Of a stretch of 40,201 bases of DNA, positions 18,223 to 25,891 are shown piece after piece. The DNA comes from Myxococcales bacterium (GTDB lineage: Bacteria > Myxococcota > Polyangia > HGW-17 > SLPX01): positions 1-40,201 of the forward strand of contig SLPX01000164.1 in assembly GCA_007131745.1 (NCBI GenBank). Direction: 5' to 3'. The notes beneath the pieces are model-generated. The model did not search any database. It saw only the letters and a list, made by a program, of their open reading frames with translations, and had not been told where the DNA came from. Position numbers and translations under genes: made by a program. Numbering within the stretch: position 1 is the stretch's first letter; each line of letters starts with the position of its first letter.

Positions 18223-18277
18223 AGAGACACCCGGGCTCAAAATAAAAAAACCTCTTTTATTAACGGAGATGGACAAC

Positions 18278-19156
18278 ATGTGTTCAAAGCATCCGATTTC
18301 CCTCGGCGTCATCGGCGGAACAGGGATATACGAACTGGACGGTTTTGAAATCGAGGAAGAAAAAGCTGTAAAAACTCCTTTTGGTGACCCGTCGGACTCC
18401 ATTATCATAGGACGACTCAAAAGCACGCGCCTGGCTTTTCTTACACGTCACGGAAGAGGACACCATCGGATACCACACGAAATCAATTACCGAGCCAATA
18501 TTTATGCAATGAAATCCCTTGGTATCAGCCGGCTTCTTTCCATCTCCGCAGTGGGAAGCATGAAAGAAGAAATAAAGCCCGGAGACCTGGTTGTGGTGGA
18601 TCAGTTCTTTGATAGAACAAGAAATCGGATTTCATCTTTTTTCGGCAACGGACTTGCAGCCCATGTAGGTTTTGGTGACCCTGTATGCAAAGAACTTTCA
18701 TCGTTGACAATCAAAGCAGCCCGCGGACCAGGTGTGACTGTTCATCCCAGAGGAACTTACCTTTGTATTGAAGGTCCTCGGTTTTCCACCCGCGCAGAAT
18801 CCCAGATCTTCCGTTCATGGGGTGTGGATGTAATCGGAATGACCAATCTCCCTGAAGCCGCTCTTGCAAGGGAAGCTGAACTGTGCTTCTCCACTCTGGC
18901 GCTTGTTACGGATTACGATTGCTGGCATGAAGAAGAAGAAGATGTGACAGTGGGTTCGGTACTGCAAACCTTGAAACAGAACTCTCAAAAAGCCAAAGCC
19001 ACCATATCCACTCTCGCTGCTCTTCTCGAGGAAAATCCCGGTTTCGACTGCACTTGCACCTCAAGTCTGAAAACCGCCATAATGACACATCCGGACAGAA
19101 TCGATCCGGATCTAAGAAAAAACCTCTCAATCATCGTGGACAAGTATCTTTCATGA
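18278..19156 (+). CDS. mtnP: S-methyl-5'-thioadenosine phosphorylase
   Basis: Splits methylthioadenosine (from polyamine or quorum-signal synthesis) into adenine and methylthioribose-1-phosphate using phosphate. The 292-residue protein shows the PNP/MTAP family 2 pattern. There is a GVIGGTGIYE phosphate-site start near residue 9, TRHGRGHHRIPHEINYRANI with the conserved His-Arg-Pro-His segment, an EGPRFSTRAE substrate-site segment, and IGMTNLPEAALAREAELC followed by VTDYDCWHEEE, the MTAP-type purine/methylthio pocket. I chose the ATG at 18278 (GGAG at 18265-18268, 9 bases upstream); the in-frame ATG at 18269 abuts the ribosome site. It overlaps the next gene by 4 bases (ATGA), so it is translationally coupled to a TPR lipoprotein and a PfkB kinase. 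The rest of the methionine salvage pathway is not in view. Confidence 0.92.
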   Translation: MCSKHPISLGVIGGTGIYELDGFEIEEEKAVKTPFGDPSDSIIIGRLKSTRLAFLTRHGRGHHRIPHEINYRANIYAMKSLGISRLLSISAVGSMKEEIKPGDLVVVDQFFDRTRNRISSFFGNGLAAHVGFGDPVCKELSSLTIKAARGPGVTVHPRGTYLCIEGPRFSTRAESQIFRSWGVDVIGMTNLPEAALAREAELCFSTLALVTDYDCWHEEEEDVTVGSVLQTLKQNSQKAKATISTLAALLEENPGFDCTCTSSLKTAIMTHPDRIDPDLRKNLSIIVDKYLS

Positions 19157-19668
19157 CGGGTTTTCACGCAGCAGACCGTTTGGGCTCGGCGTCCCGCTGG
19201 AAAATCATATTATGGATGTCGGCACTGGCGTTTTTTTTCTCCTGTCGCGGTGAAGACAAGGCCGAATCCGCAAAAAACCACATGGAAAAAGGTCTTTCCG
19301 CTTTTCGCATGGGCGATTTTGATAAGGCTCTAGAAGAGTATCGAGCAGCCTGCCGCAATCAACCTGAATCAGCGGAGGCTCACAATTATCTAGGCATGGC
19401 GCTTCGCTACAAGTACCACGAAACCGGAGATGAGTCTTTCAGGCAGGAAGAGGTTGAAATGTTTTCCAAAGCCGTCAGCTTGAAGAAGAATTGGTGGGTG
19501 CCGCGAATCAACCTTGCCACAACCCTTTGGGAAATGGGAAAAAGGAAAAGCGCGGCCAAGCATTATCGCAAAGGTCTGGAAATCAATCCCGATCATCCTG
19601 ATGGAGAGGCCATCAAGAAACGCATATCAGAGGCGGAAATCCAAACAGAAGAAAAAGAGGAGAAGTAA
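19153..19668 (+). CDS. TPR-repeat lipoprotein
   Basis: A 171-residue protein with a lipoprotein signal: basic start, hydrophobic segment (about residues 17-29) and FFFSC with Cys near residue 31. Two or three tetratricopeptide repeats follow, recognisable as AKNHMEKGLSAFRMGDFDKALEEYRAA (about 42-68), AHNYLGMALRYK and later ATTLWEMGKRKSAAKHYRKGLEINP. TPRs hold protein partners; the partner is unknown. The ATG overlaps the mtnP stop in ATGA, and the stop TAA directly abuts the ATG of the kinase gene, so the three are one operon. Why an envelope TPR protein sits between two cytosolic nucleoside/sugar enzymes is unclear. The C-terminus is highly charged (EEKEEK). Confidence 0.87.
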   Translation: MTGFHAADRLGSASRWKIILWMSALAFFFSCRGEDKAESAKNHMEKGLSAFRMGDFDKALEEYRAACRNQPESAEAHNYLGMALRYKYHETGDESFRQEEVEMFSKAVSLKKNWWVPRINLATTLWEMGKRKSAAKHYRKGLEINPDHPDGEAIKKRISEAEIQTEEKEEK

Positions 19669-20592
19669 ATGGGCCTGCTTGTAGTCGGAAGCGTTGCGCT
19701 GGATGATGTCGAAACAGCAAAATGGACCAAAAAAAAAGTTCTTGGAGGCTCCGCCTCTTTTTTCTCCGTGGGAGCTTCGATTTTTTCAGATGTAAAACTC
19801 GTTGCAGTCGTTGGTGAGGATTTCCCCCAAAAAAACATTGAGCTTTTCCGTTCCAAAGGAATTGATCTGAAGGGCTTGGAACGCGCAGAGGGAAAAACTT
19901 TTCGCTGGTCCGGCCGATACTCAGTGGACTTTTCTTCCCGAGTTTCCCTTAAGACAGACCTCAATGTTTTCGCCGAGTTTTCACCTAAACTTCCCCCTGA
20001 TTATCGATCCGTCTCCCATGTCTTCCTTGCCAACATCCACCCTTCATTACAGCTTGGCGTACTGGAAAACCTGGATGGCGGGGCTTTTGTCGCAGCAGAC
20101 ACCATGAATTTCTGGATTGACGGAGCATTGGGGGAGCTACAGCGTTTGATAAAAAAACTGGATCTTTTGATCATAAACGATGAAGAAGTTCGGCTTTTGG
20201 GTGGTGGATCATCGATCATTGAAGGAGCTCAAAACGTTCTTCAACAAGGTCCCGAAATTCTCGTTGTCAAACGCGGAGAACACGGTGCCACACTATTCCA
20301 TCGAACACACTGTTTTCACCTTCCCGCTTATCCGGTCCGTACTGTAGTAGATCCTACGGGTGCAGGGGATACTTTTGCAGCCGGCTTGATGGGCTACCTG
20401 GCTCGAAAAGGATCAAAACATCCCACGCTGGAAGATTTGAAGCAGGCCATGGCCTGCGGAACAGCGCTGGCCAGTTTTGCTGTCGAGGATTTCAGCCTCG
20501 ATGGACTTAAGGTTGTCACCCTGAACGATGTTTATGAACGCTACAAGAGATTATGGGAGTTGACCCAGTTCGATAAACTCAATTTGTTGTAG
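19669..20592 (+). CDS. PfkB/ribokinase-family sugar or nucleoside kinase
   Basis: An ATP-dependent kinase of 307 residues. It carries the family's two signatures: a GGSASFFSVGASIF region (about residues 25-38), matching the N-terminal GG substrate motif, and DPTGAGDTFAAGLMGYLA near residues 225-242, containing the anion hole and the catalytic Asp of GAGD. The substrate cannot be read directly. Linkage with MTA phosphorylase suggests a purine nucleoside, ribose or methylthioribose derivative, but that is inference. An ATG immediately follows the previous stop and GGAG lies about 8 bases before it. It converges with hypF with only 3 bases between the stop codons and no visible terminator. Confidence 0.9.
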   Translation: MGLLVVGSVALDDVETAKWTKKKVLGGSASFFSVGASIFSDVKLVAVVGEDFPQKNIELFRSKGIDLKGLERAEGKTFRWSGRYSVDFSSRVSLKTDLNVFAEFSPKLPPDYRSVSHVFLANIHPSLQLGVLENLDGGAFVAADTMNFWIDGALGELQRLIKKLDLLIINDEEVRLLGGGSSIIEGAQNVLQQGPEILVVKRGEHGATLFHRTHCFHLPAYPVRTVVDPTGAGDTFAAGLMGYLARKGSKHPTLEDLKQAMACGTALASFAVEDFSLDGLKVVTLNDVYERYKRLWELTQFDKLNLL

Positions 20593-20595
20593 TAT

Positions 20596-22887
20596 TTAAA
20601 GACGTCTCGCCAAAGCCACCGCGGCCTGCCCCAGGGAAACCGCTCCATCATTTACAGGAAAGTCGGCCGGCGCCAAAACCGTTAATCCTCTTTTCTCACA
20701 AATGTCTTCCACGATCTCGGCAAAACGGACGTTTAGAAAACAGCCGCCGGAAAGCACCAAAGTGGAGCAACTCTCTTTTTCGCAAATATCGCAACAAACT
20801 CGGGCGCAAGCCCAGGCCGCCGTGTCAATAAACCGCGCTGCCAATGTTTCGACCGGAACACCCGCGGCCTTCCCTTTTAACAGACCTACTATCGCTGGAA
20901 ACAAATCCAAGTTCCGACCATCGTAATCAAAAGGAAGAATGTCTTTTTTTTCAGTAAGCGGCCCATTGCAACAGAGCGCTTCCATTTCGATCGCAGCCTG
21001 TGCTTCATAAGTTATCTCATCTGTAGCGCTCGGATTGAAATCCAAAACCGCGGCTGCCGCGTCAAAGAGCCTACCCCCTCCTCCGCTTAAAGGGCAACGC
21101 AAACGCCTTTTCAGCATGGACCGCAAGAGATTCACATCCTCGACAGGCTGTCTTGCGAGCCATTGAGCGCCTTTCGGATCTACCCCGAGTTCGTGAAAAA
21201 CGGACAACGCAATTCTCCAAGGGTGCTTAGTCGCAGAGTCGCCCCCTGGAAGCGGCAATGGTCTTGTATGTGCAACTCTCTTGAAATCCTTGTATCCACC
21301 GACGAAAAACTCTCCGCCCCATGTGGTACCGTCGAGCCCGTAACCCGTGCCGTCCCAGACCGCCGCCACGACGCGGGCGCAGGGATCCAAATCATATTCT
21401 ATCATAACAGCAGCCATGTGGGCATGATGATGCTGAACCCTGACCACGGGAAGATGGGCGAATCGGGTTTGCGCAAACCTGGTTGAAAAATATTGCGGAT
21501 GTGCATCACAAACTACTATTTCAGGATTGACCCCCAACAAGTCCATAATTCGATCCACCGCACCTTCAAACGCGGAAATCGCTTGCTTGTTTGTCAAATC
21601 ACCCAGGTGCTGGGATAAAACGAGCTGATCCTTCCTGGTGACGGTTATCGTATTCTTTAGTTCAGGTCCCAAGGCAATAACATTCTCTTTCACGGTAAAT
21701 TTTTCCGGCGAGTGCGGCATAGGTGCATAACCCCTTGCCCGCCGAATCACTCTTTTCCTGCCTTTCATCCAACGCACAACGGAATCATCACATGGATTTT
21801 GAATATCCCGATCGTGGAGAAGAAATCCGTCTGCAATTCCCTTCAGCCTGGCGACTGCAATATCGTTTTCGTGTGCAAGCGGTTCAGCAGAAGGATTGCC
21901 TGATGTCATTACAAGCGCAGGAACCGCTGAATCCATCAATAAGTGGTGTAGCGGCGTATAAGGGAGCATAATGCCGAACTCTGCTGTCCCGGGTGCAACC
22001 GATTGTGCAATCTCGGCTCCCGATCTGGCGGGGGCCAACAAGATTGGCCTGGCCGTTGACGTCAGAATCCCTTCCATCTCCGGAGACAAGTCAGCTACTG
22101 AACGCGCTGTTTCCACGTCCCTTACCATCAATGCAAGGGGCTTATCTTCGCGCCATTTCCTTTCACGAAGTTTCCTCACCCCTTCTTCGCTTGAACCATC
22201 AACGGCCAGATGAAATCCCCCTAAACCCTTCACCCCCAGTATCCGTCCCTGAATCAACCAGCGGGCTGCTTCCTTTATGGGATCCACAACATTTAAATCC
22301 ATACCCTTTTCATCGGCCAACCAAACTTTTGGCCCACAATCGGGACACGCCACCGGCTGAGCGTGAAACCTTCTATCCAAGGGATCGACATACTCGCGTT
22401 CACAAGCATTACACAATGGAAATCTGGCCATTGTAGTATATGGACGATCGTAAGGAACTGATTTTATTATTGTAAATCTGGGTCCGCAATTTGTGCAATT
22501 TATAAAGGGATAAAGATATCGCCGATCATTCGGATCGTACAATTCTTGCAGGCAATCCTTGCAAACATGCGCGTCCGGAGTGATAAAAGCCAACTTGTCG
22601 CTTGCGCTGCGGCTGGCTCTTATCCCAAAAGTTTTTTCTCCTTCAATCACTGCAACATCGGATATTTGTATATCTTTGACAACCGCCAACGGCGGCAATT
22701 CTCTATCAAAATCATTCTCAAAAAGATCCAGAGCTTCCTCCCTTCCCTGGATCTGAATCTCCGCGCCCACCGAATCATTCGCTACAAAACCAACCATTCC
22801 ATGTCTTGCAGCCAGGCGATAGACAAATGGACGAAACCCGATACCCTGAACCGTCCCCTGAACAACATAGCGCTTTCTCTTGATCAT
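20596..22887 (-). CDS. hypF: Hydrogenase maturation carbamoyltransferase HypF
   Basis: Makes the thiocarboxamide on HypE from carbamoyl phosphate, the source of the CN ligands of [NiFe]-hydrogenase. All domains are present in 763 residues. They are an acylphosphatase domain with GIGFRPFVYRLA near 12-23, two zinc-finger units (CKDC/CTNC and CNAC/CPDC, about residues 105-190), a YrdC-like domain (about 200-380, with a GEP-like KGLGGFHLA start) and a Kae1-like domain with the HHHAHMAAVM metal motif. The closing GGCFLNVRF and NDGAVSLGQA segments are also seen. I chose the ATG at 22887, which overlaps the hypB stop by 4 bases; an extension to 22920 lies inside hypB. It is the last gene of a hypA-hypB-hypF group. 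Confidence 0.97.
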   Translation of the reverse strand: MIKRKRYVVQGTVQGIGFRPFVYRLAARHGMVGFVANDSVGAEIQIQGREEALDLFENDFDRELPPLAVVKDIQISDVAVIEGEKTFGIRASRSASDKLAFITPDAHVCKDCLQELYDPNDRRYLYPFINCTNCGPRFTIIKSVPYDRPYTTMARFPLCNACEREYVDPLDRRFHAQPVACPDCGPKVWLADEKGMDLNVVDPIKEAARWLIQGRILGVKGLGGFHLAVDGSSEEGVRKLRERKWREDKPLALMVRDVETARSVADLSPEMEGILTSTARPILLAPARSGAEIAQSVAPGTAEFGIMLPYTPLHHLLMDSAVPALVMTSGNPSAEPLAHENDIAVARLKGIADGFLLHDRDIQNPCDDSVVRWMKGRKRVIRRARGYAPMPHSPEKFTVKENVIALGPELKNTITVTRKDQLVLSQHLGDLTNKQAISAFEGAVDRIMDLLGVNPEIVVCDAHPQYFSTRFAQTRFAHLPVVRVQHHHAHMAAVMIEYDLDPCARVVAAVWDGTGYGLDGTTWGGEFFVGGYKDFKRVAHTRPLPLPGGDSATKHPWRIALSVFHELGVDPKGAQWLARQPVEDVNLLRSMLKRRLRCPLSGGGGRLFDAAAAVLDFNPSATDEITYEAQAAIEMEALCCNGPLTEKKDILPFDYDGRNLDLFPAIVGLLKGKAAGVPVETLAARFIDTAAWACARVCCDICEKESCSTLVLSGGCFLNVRFAEIVEDICEKRGLTVLAPADFPVNDGAVSLGQAAVALARRL

Positions 22888-23606
22888 GCTTCCGGCAATT
22901 TCCGAAGCCAAGAACACCACTCCTTCATTCCGTCCCCTGTCTTGGAAGAAAGTGTGAAAATCTCAAGCCCAGGGTTTACTGCTTTAGCCAGTTTACAACA
23001 CTCATCCAACGAAAAATCCACATGCGGCAACAAATCCATTTTCGTTATTACAAGCACCTGGGCATTCACAAAAGCCACCGGGTATTTTGCAGGTTTGTCA
23101 TCTCCCTCAGTGACACTTAAAAGTACAACCGTTCTATTTTCACCCAAATCATACGTCGCCGGACAAACCAAGTTTCCGACGTTTTCCACAAAGACGAGAC
23201 TATCATCTTGCAAATCAAGGTGTTCATAAGCATGGCCCACCATGTGAGCATCCAAATGACAGGCGTTTTCAGTATTTATCTGATATACCGGCACCCCGGT
23301 CCTGCGTATTTTTTTCGCATCGTTGTCCGTCTGTAAATCTCCCTCCACGACGGCAAGCGGCCTCCCCCCCTTCAACCGAATCAAGGTTTCCACCAAAAGA
23401 GAAGTTTTCCCGGATCCGGGAGAACTTATCATGTTGATTGCATACCCTCGCTTTTCCGAAAGTGCTTTGCGGTTTTGCTCGGCATAAGCATTGTTCTTGT
23501 GCATTACATCCTGGTTTATTTTGATTTCGCGCAAACGACCGGTGTTTTGATGATCATGATGTCCGGCATGATCCGAGTTGGCACCGCATCCACAAGTTTC
23601 ACACAT
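22884..23606 (-). CDS. hypB: Hydrogenase nickel-incorporation GTPase HypB
   Basis: GTPase that, with HypA, inserts nickel into the [NiFe]-hydrogenase large subunit. The 240-residue protein begins with the high-affinity nickel motif CETCGCG and a short His-rich segment (HAGHHDH, about residues 13-19). A P-loop SSPGSGKTSL (61-70), the EGDLQTDNDA region, a CHLDAHMV metal site in the G domain, ENVGNLVCPA (switch) and TKMDLLPH (guanine specificity) follow. Two adjacent ATGs exist; I take 23606 because AAGGAG is then 6 bases upstream, while 23609 leaves 3. It is coupled to hypF by an ATGA overlap and lies 66 bases after hypA. Confidence 0.96.
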   Translation of the reverse strand: MCETCGCGANSDHAGHHDHQNTGRLREIKINQDVMHKNNAYAEQNRKALSEKRGYAINMISSPGSGKTSLLVETLIRLKGGRPLAVVEGDLQTDNDAKKIRRTGVPVYQINTENACHLDAHMVGHAYEHLDLQDDSLVFVENVGNLVCPATYDLGENRTVVLLSVTEGDDKPAKYPVAFVNAQVLVITKMDLLPHVDFSLDECCKLAKAVNPGLEIFTLSSKTGDGMKEWCSWLRKLPEA

Positions 23607-23672
23607 CATCTTCTCCTTCAAAATGTCTCTCCGTCTGAAATTATCCTCCAGACGTTTTGGTGTTATATTGTT

Positions 23673-24014
23673 TCATTCAACATCAAGCGATACCACCTTG
23701 AGTTCCCCTCCTTCCAAAAGTGTCGCCGGAAAAAAGCCGCAATTTGGGCACGCCAGGACAAAACAATCAACGTCGAAAGCGTCTTCACATTTTGGGCAAT
23801 GCAACTTTGCAGGTTCCATTTCGATCACCAGTTCAGCGCCTTGACAACACGTCCCTTCACAGGCAATTGGAAAACAAAACTCAAGCGATTCCCTGACCAC
23901 CCCCGACAACAATCCCAATCTCAAACGAATGGAAACTACTCTCTGGGCCTCAGCTTTGGCCGCTTCATCGGAAGCCAGATCTACAATCGACTGCGCAATG
24001 GATAGTTCATGCAT
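23673..24014 (-). CDS. hypA: Hydrogenase nickel chaperone HypA
   Basis: Small nickel- and zinc-binding partner of HypB. The 113 residues start with MHELSIAQS, in which Met1, His2 and Glu3 form the nickel site, and include a zinc ribbon CPKC (about residues 73-76) and CPNC (about 89-92). Length is standard. It is the first gene of the hyp group here. HypC, HypD, HypE and the hydrogenase subunits are absent from the window, so they must lie elsewhere if the system is functional. Confidence 0.95.
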   Translation of the reverse strand: MHELSIAQSIVDLASDEAAKAEAQRVVSIRLRLGLLSGVVRESLEFCFPIACEGTCCQGAELVIEMEPAKLHCPKCEDAFDVDCFVLACPNCGFFPATLLEGGELKVVSLDVE

Positions 24015-24232
24015 GGCAATCCATATATGATCGAATGTGGCAGGTTAGGCAAGTCTCATCAACTGCGTCCGCGCCAAAAAACATCTTCAACTAAAAAACA
24101 CGACACAAATGTCATGTCTATCCAGTTTGCGGTTGTTTTGGAGCGCGGCTTTTCTAGCCCGACGACTTTTTTCCTCCTAAAAGCCGCAAACCGGCGGCGC
24201 CCAAACAGCGAAACACAGTACAGTCTCTTCCG

Positions 24233-24248
24233 TGGCACGTTGATTGCA
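24233..24248 (+). promoter_or_regulatory. Near-perfect sigma-54 (RpoN) promoter
   Basis: TGGCACG (24233-24239), four bases, TTGCA (24244-24248). GG and GC are 10 bases apart, and every strongly conserved position of the consensus is met. The predicted start near 24259 precedes the lipoprotein ATG at 24279 by about 20 bases, room for the GGAGGA ribosome site. Control by an enhancer-binding activator is expected; I did not find its binding site by eye in 24015-24232. Confidence 0.7.
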
Positions 24249-24278
24249 AAAACCAGGATACGCCGGAGGATGAAACCA

Positions 24279-25016
24279 ATGAAGATCAAAAACTCCATAT
24301 TCTGCACGTTGATTGTTCTGCTTACTATCAAAATAACGGGATGCTCTTTCGACTCCGGGGAAGGCATAATCGAGGATGTTTTTCCCTCCCATGGAAGTTC
24401 CGCAGTGGATACCGAGACCTCCATCACCGTGAGAACAAATCTACCTGTTGATTCTTTTTCGTTGGAAAAAAACAATGGCCTTGTCGTCAAAACAGCTTCA
24501 GGCGAAGTTATCCAAGGTGAAACAATCACGGATTCCACCCGAACATTGATAACCTTTGTTCCAGAAAACGCGTTTCCTAATGACGAGAATTTTTTTATAT
24601 GCCTGCAGTCATCTTTTCGCACAGCCAGTGGAATAAGCTTCAATTCTTATCGCGTGGATCCGGATCTTGAATTTCTGGATCCCTTTCAAAGCGGCGATTG
24701 TTTTCATTTTTCCACAAACCCGGCTCTGAAGATAAGAAGGGCTTTTTCCTCAAGCCACCATGGGGAGATCCGGGTATACTTTTCCAGAGAACCGGATCTT
24801 GAGAGCATCAGGAAAGCGGAAATCACTTGGAAACAAAATCAAATGACCGGTTCTGTTTCAATGAGATACAATCCTACAAAAAACATGCTGATCATTTACC
24901 CCAGGGGAAATGCAGATCTAAGCCGAACCCTTTCTCTCGTATTTCCTGAATCATTCTCTACCCATGACGGCATCCGGCTTGAAAATCCGATTATCGAAGT
25001 TTCCCCCATGGATTAA
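24279..25016 (+). CDS. Lipoprotein with SbsA/Big_5-type Ig-like domain
   Basis: A 245-residue exported lipoprotein. The signal peptide (about residues 1-20) ends in KITGC, with the acylated Cys near residue 21. Residues about 28-135 resemble the bacterial Ig-like Big_5 (SbsA) domain: an IIEDVFPSHGSSAVDTETS start, alternating strands, and a TRTLITFVPENAFPNDE segment that matches the typical end of this domain. The remaining part is probably a second beta domain (ALKIRRAFSSSHHGEIRVYFS). I chose the ATG at 24279 because GGAGGA lies 8 bases upstream; the ATG at 24270 overlaps that site. Expression is probably from the sigma-54 promoter at 24233. It is a single-gene unit convergent with the Thg1-like gene. 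The role is unknown, perhaps envelope or surface. Confidence 0.82.
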   Translation: MKIKNSIFCTLIVLLTIKITGCSFDSGEGIIEDVFPSHGSSAVDTETSITVRTNLPVDSFSLEKNNGLVVKTASGEVIQGETITDSTRTLITFVPENAFPNDENFFICLQSSFRTASGISFNSYRVDPDLEFLDPFQSGDCFHFSTNPALKIRRAFSSSHHGEIRVYFSREPDLESIRKAEITWKQNQMTGSVSMRYNPTKNMLIIYPRGNADLSRTLSLVFPESFSTHDGIRLENPIIEVSPMD

Positions 25017-25035
25017 TCTAGGTTTTCAGTCTGCG

Positions 25036-25773
25036 TTAAAGAAATCGGCCGAGATATTTATCAAAATCATTTTCAGCCGGAAGTTTCAACTCAACCATCA
25101 AGCTCGGCTCCGAATCATCCACACCGGCTTGCCAATACAAACCCACCCCCCTTGTCTGCCAACCCGGAACCTCGGAAAAAGAAATATCCTGCTGTCTTAA
25201 AACCTCTATCTTTTCGTGATCTCCGAGATTTTGAATCTTTTCCGAAATACGCTCCAGATCCGTACCATTTGCTAAAAGCGCAACTTTGACATACCTGTCC
25301 AGCGCTTCACTCTTTTTTGTTTTTTGCCTCCATACAAAAAACTTTTTTACCACATCGGGAGCTGGGAATTCATACAACTTGACCCCGAATGAAACGGGTT
25401 CACCAAGCATCAAAGTCATTTTGCCTGATGATTCCGAAGAAAACCTGCATATAATTTCACGCCCGTCAGGCGGAGGACCCGACTCTTCTACGCTTGCAAG
25501 CAATACGTCTATTTCTTCCCCATGAATAAACCCGTAAACCACCTCTCCAAAAGCTCCCAGCAAATGTGCCCCGGTTTTTACCATCATTTTTCCGAAACGG
25601 GCGTCAAACGGCTGATCAAAACCATAGTCAGGAGAATTGAGTATCTTGTCGGCCCTGTCGAGCGTCAGCGTAGCCACCCGAATGAACCCTTTCATCAGTT
25701 TCTCGTCTTCAAACAATTCGAAAGATTCGAACAAATGTCTGATTTCTTTAGTCATTGGATCCATAGCGTACAT
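25036..25773 (-). CDS. Divergent Thg1-like (tRNA-His guanylyltransferase family) protein
   Basis: A 245-residue protein whose first 95 residues align well by eye with the Thg1/TLP 3'-5' polymerase family. VATLTLDRADKI corresponds to the family's hhRIDGRxFH, YGFDQPFDARFGKMMVKTGAHLL to the KPFDxxFxxxM helix, and VVYGFIHGEEIDVLL to GYxxSDEISLLL. In the family the first Asp and the Asp of SDE bind the two catalytic metals. Here the first Asp is kept (Asp39), the next Gly is Arg40, and S-D-E is replaced by Gly85-Glu86-Glu87. Bacterial TLPs repair truncated tRNA 5' ends; whether this one polymerises is uncertain. The start is unclear (GTG 25788, ATG 25773, 25764 or 25755, none with a strong ribosome site). 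It lies 118 bases downstream of an aminotransferase on the same strand. Confidence 0.75.
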   Translation of the reverse strand: MYAMDPMTKEIRHLFESFELFEDEKLMKGFIRVATLTLDRADKILNSPDYGFDQPFDARFGKMMVKTGAHLLGAFGEVVYGFIHGEEIDVLLASVEESGPPPDGREIICRFSSESSGKMTLMLGEPVSFGVKLYEFPAPDVVKKFFVWRQKTKKSEALDRYVKVALLANGTDLERISEKIQNLGDHEKIEVLRQQDISFSEVPGWQTRGVGLYWQAGVDDSEPSLMVELKLPAENDFDKYLGRFL

Positions 25774-25891
25774 CAACAAGACTGGCACATCAAGAACATC
25801 TCAGCTTTCCCGCCAAAAAACCGCTCTTTCCTCGAGTCACCTTCCAAGTGCTTTTTTGCGCCTTATTAAAACCAATCTCCAGATCACTGGA

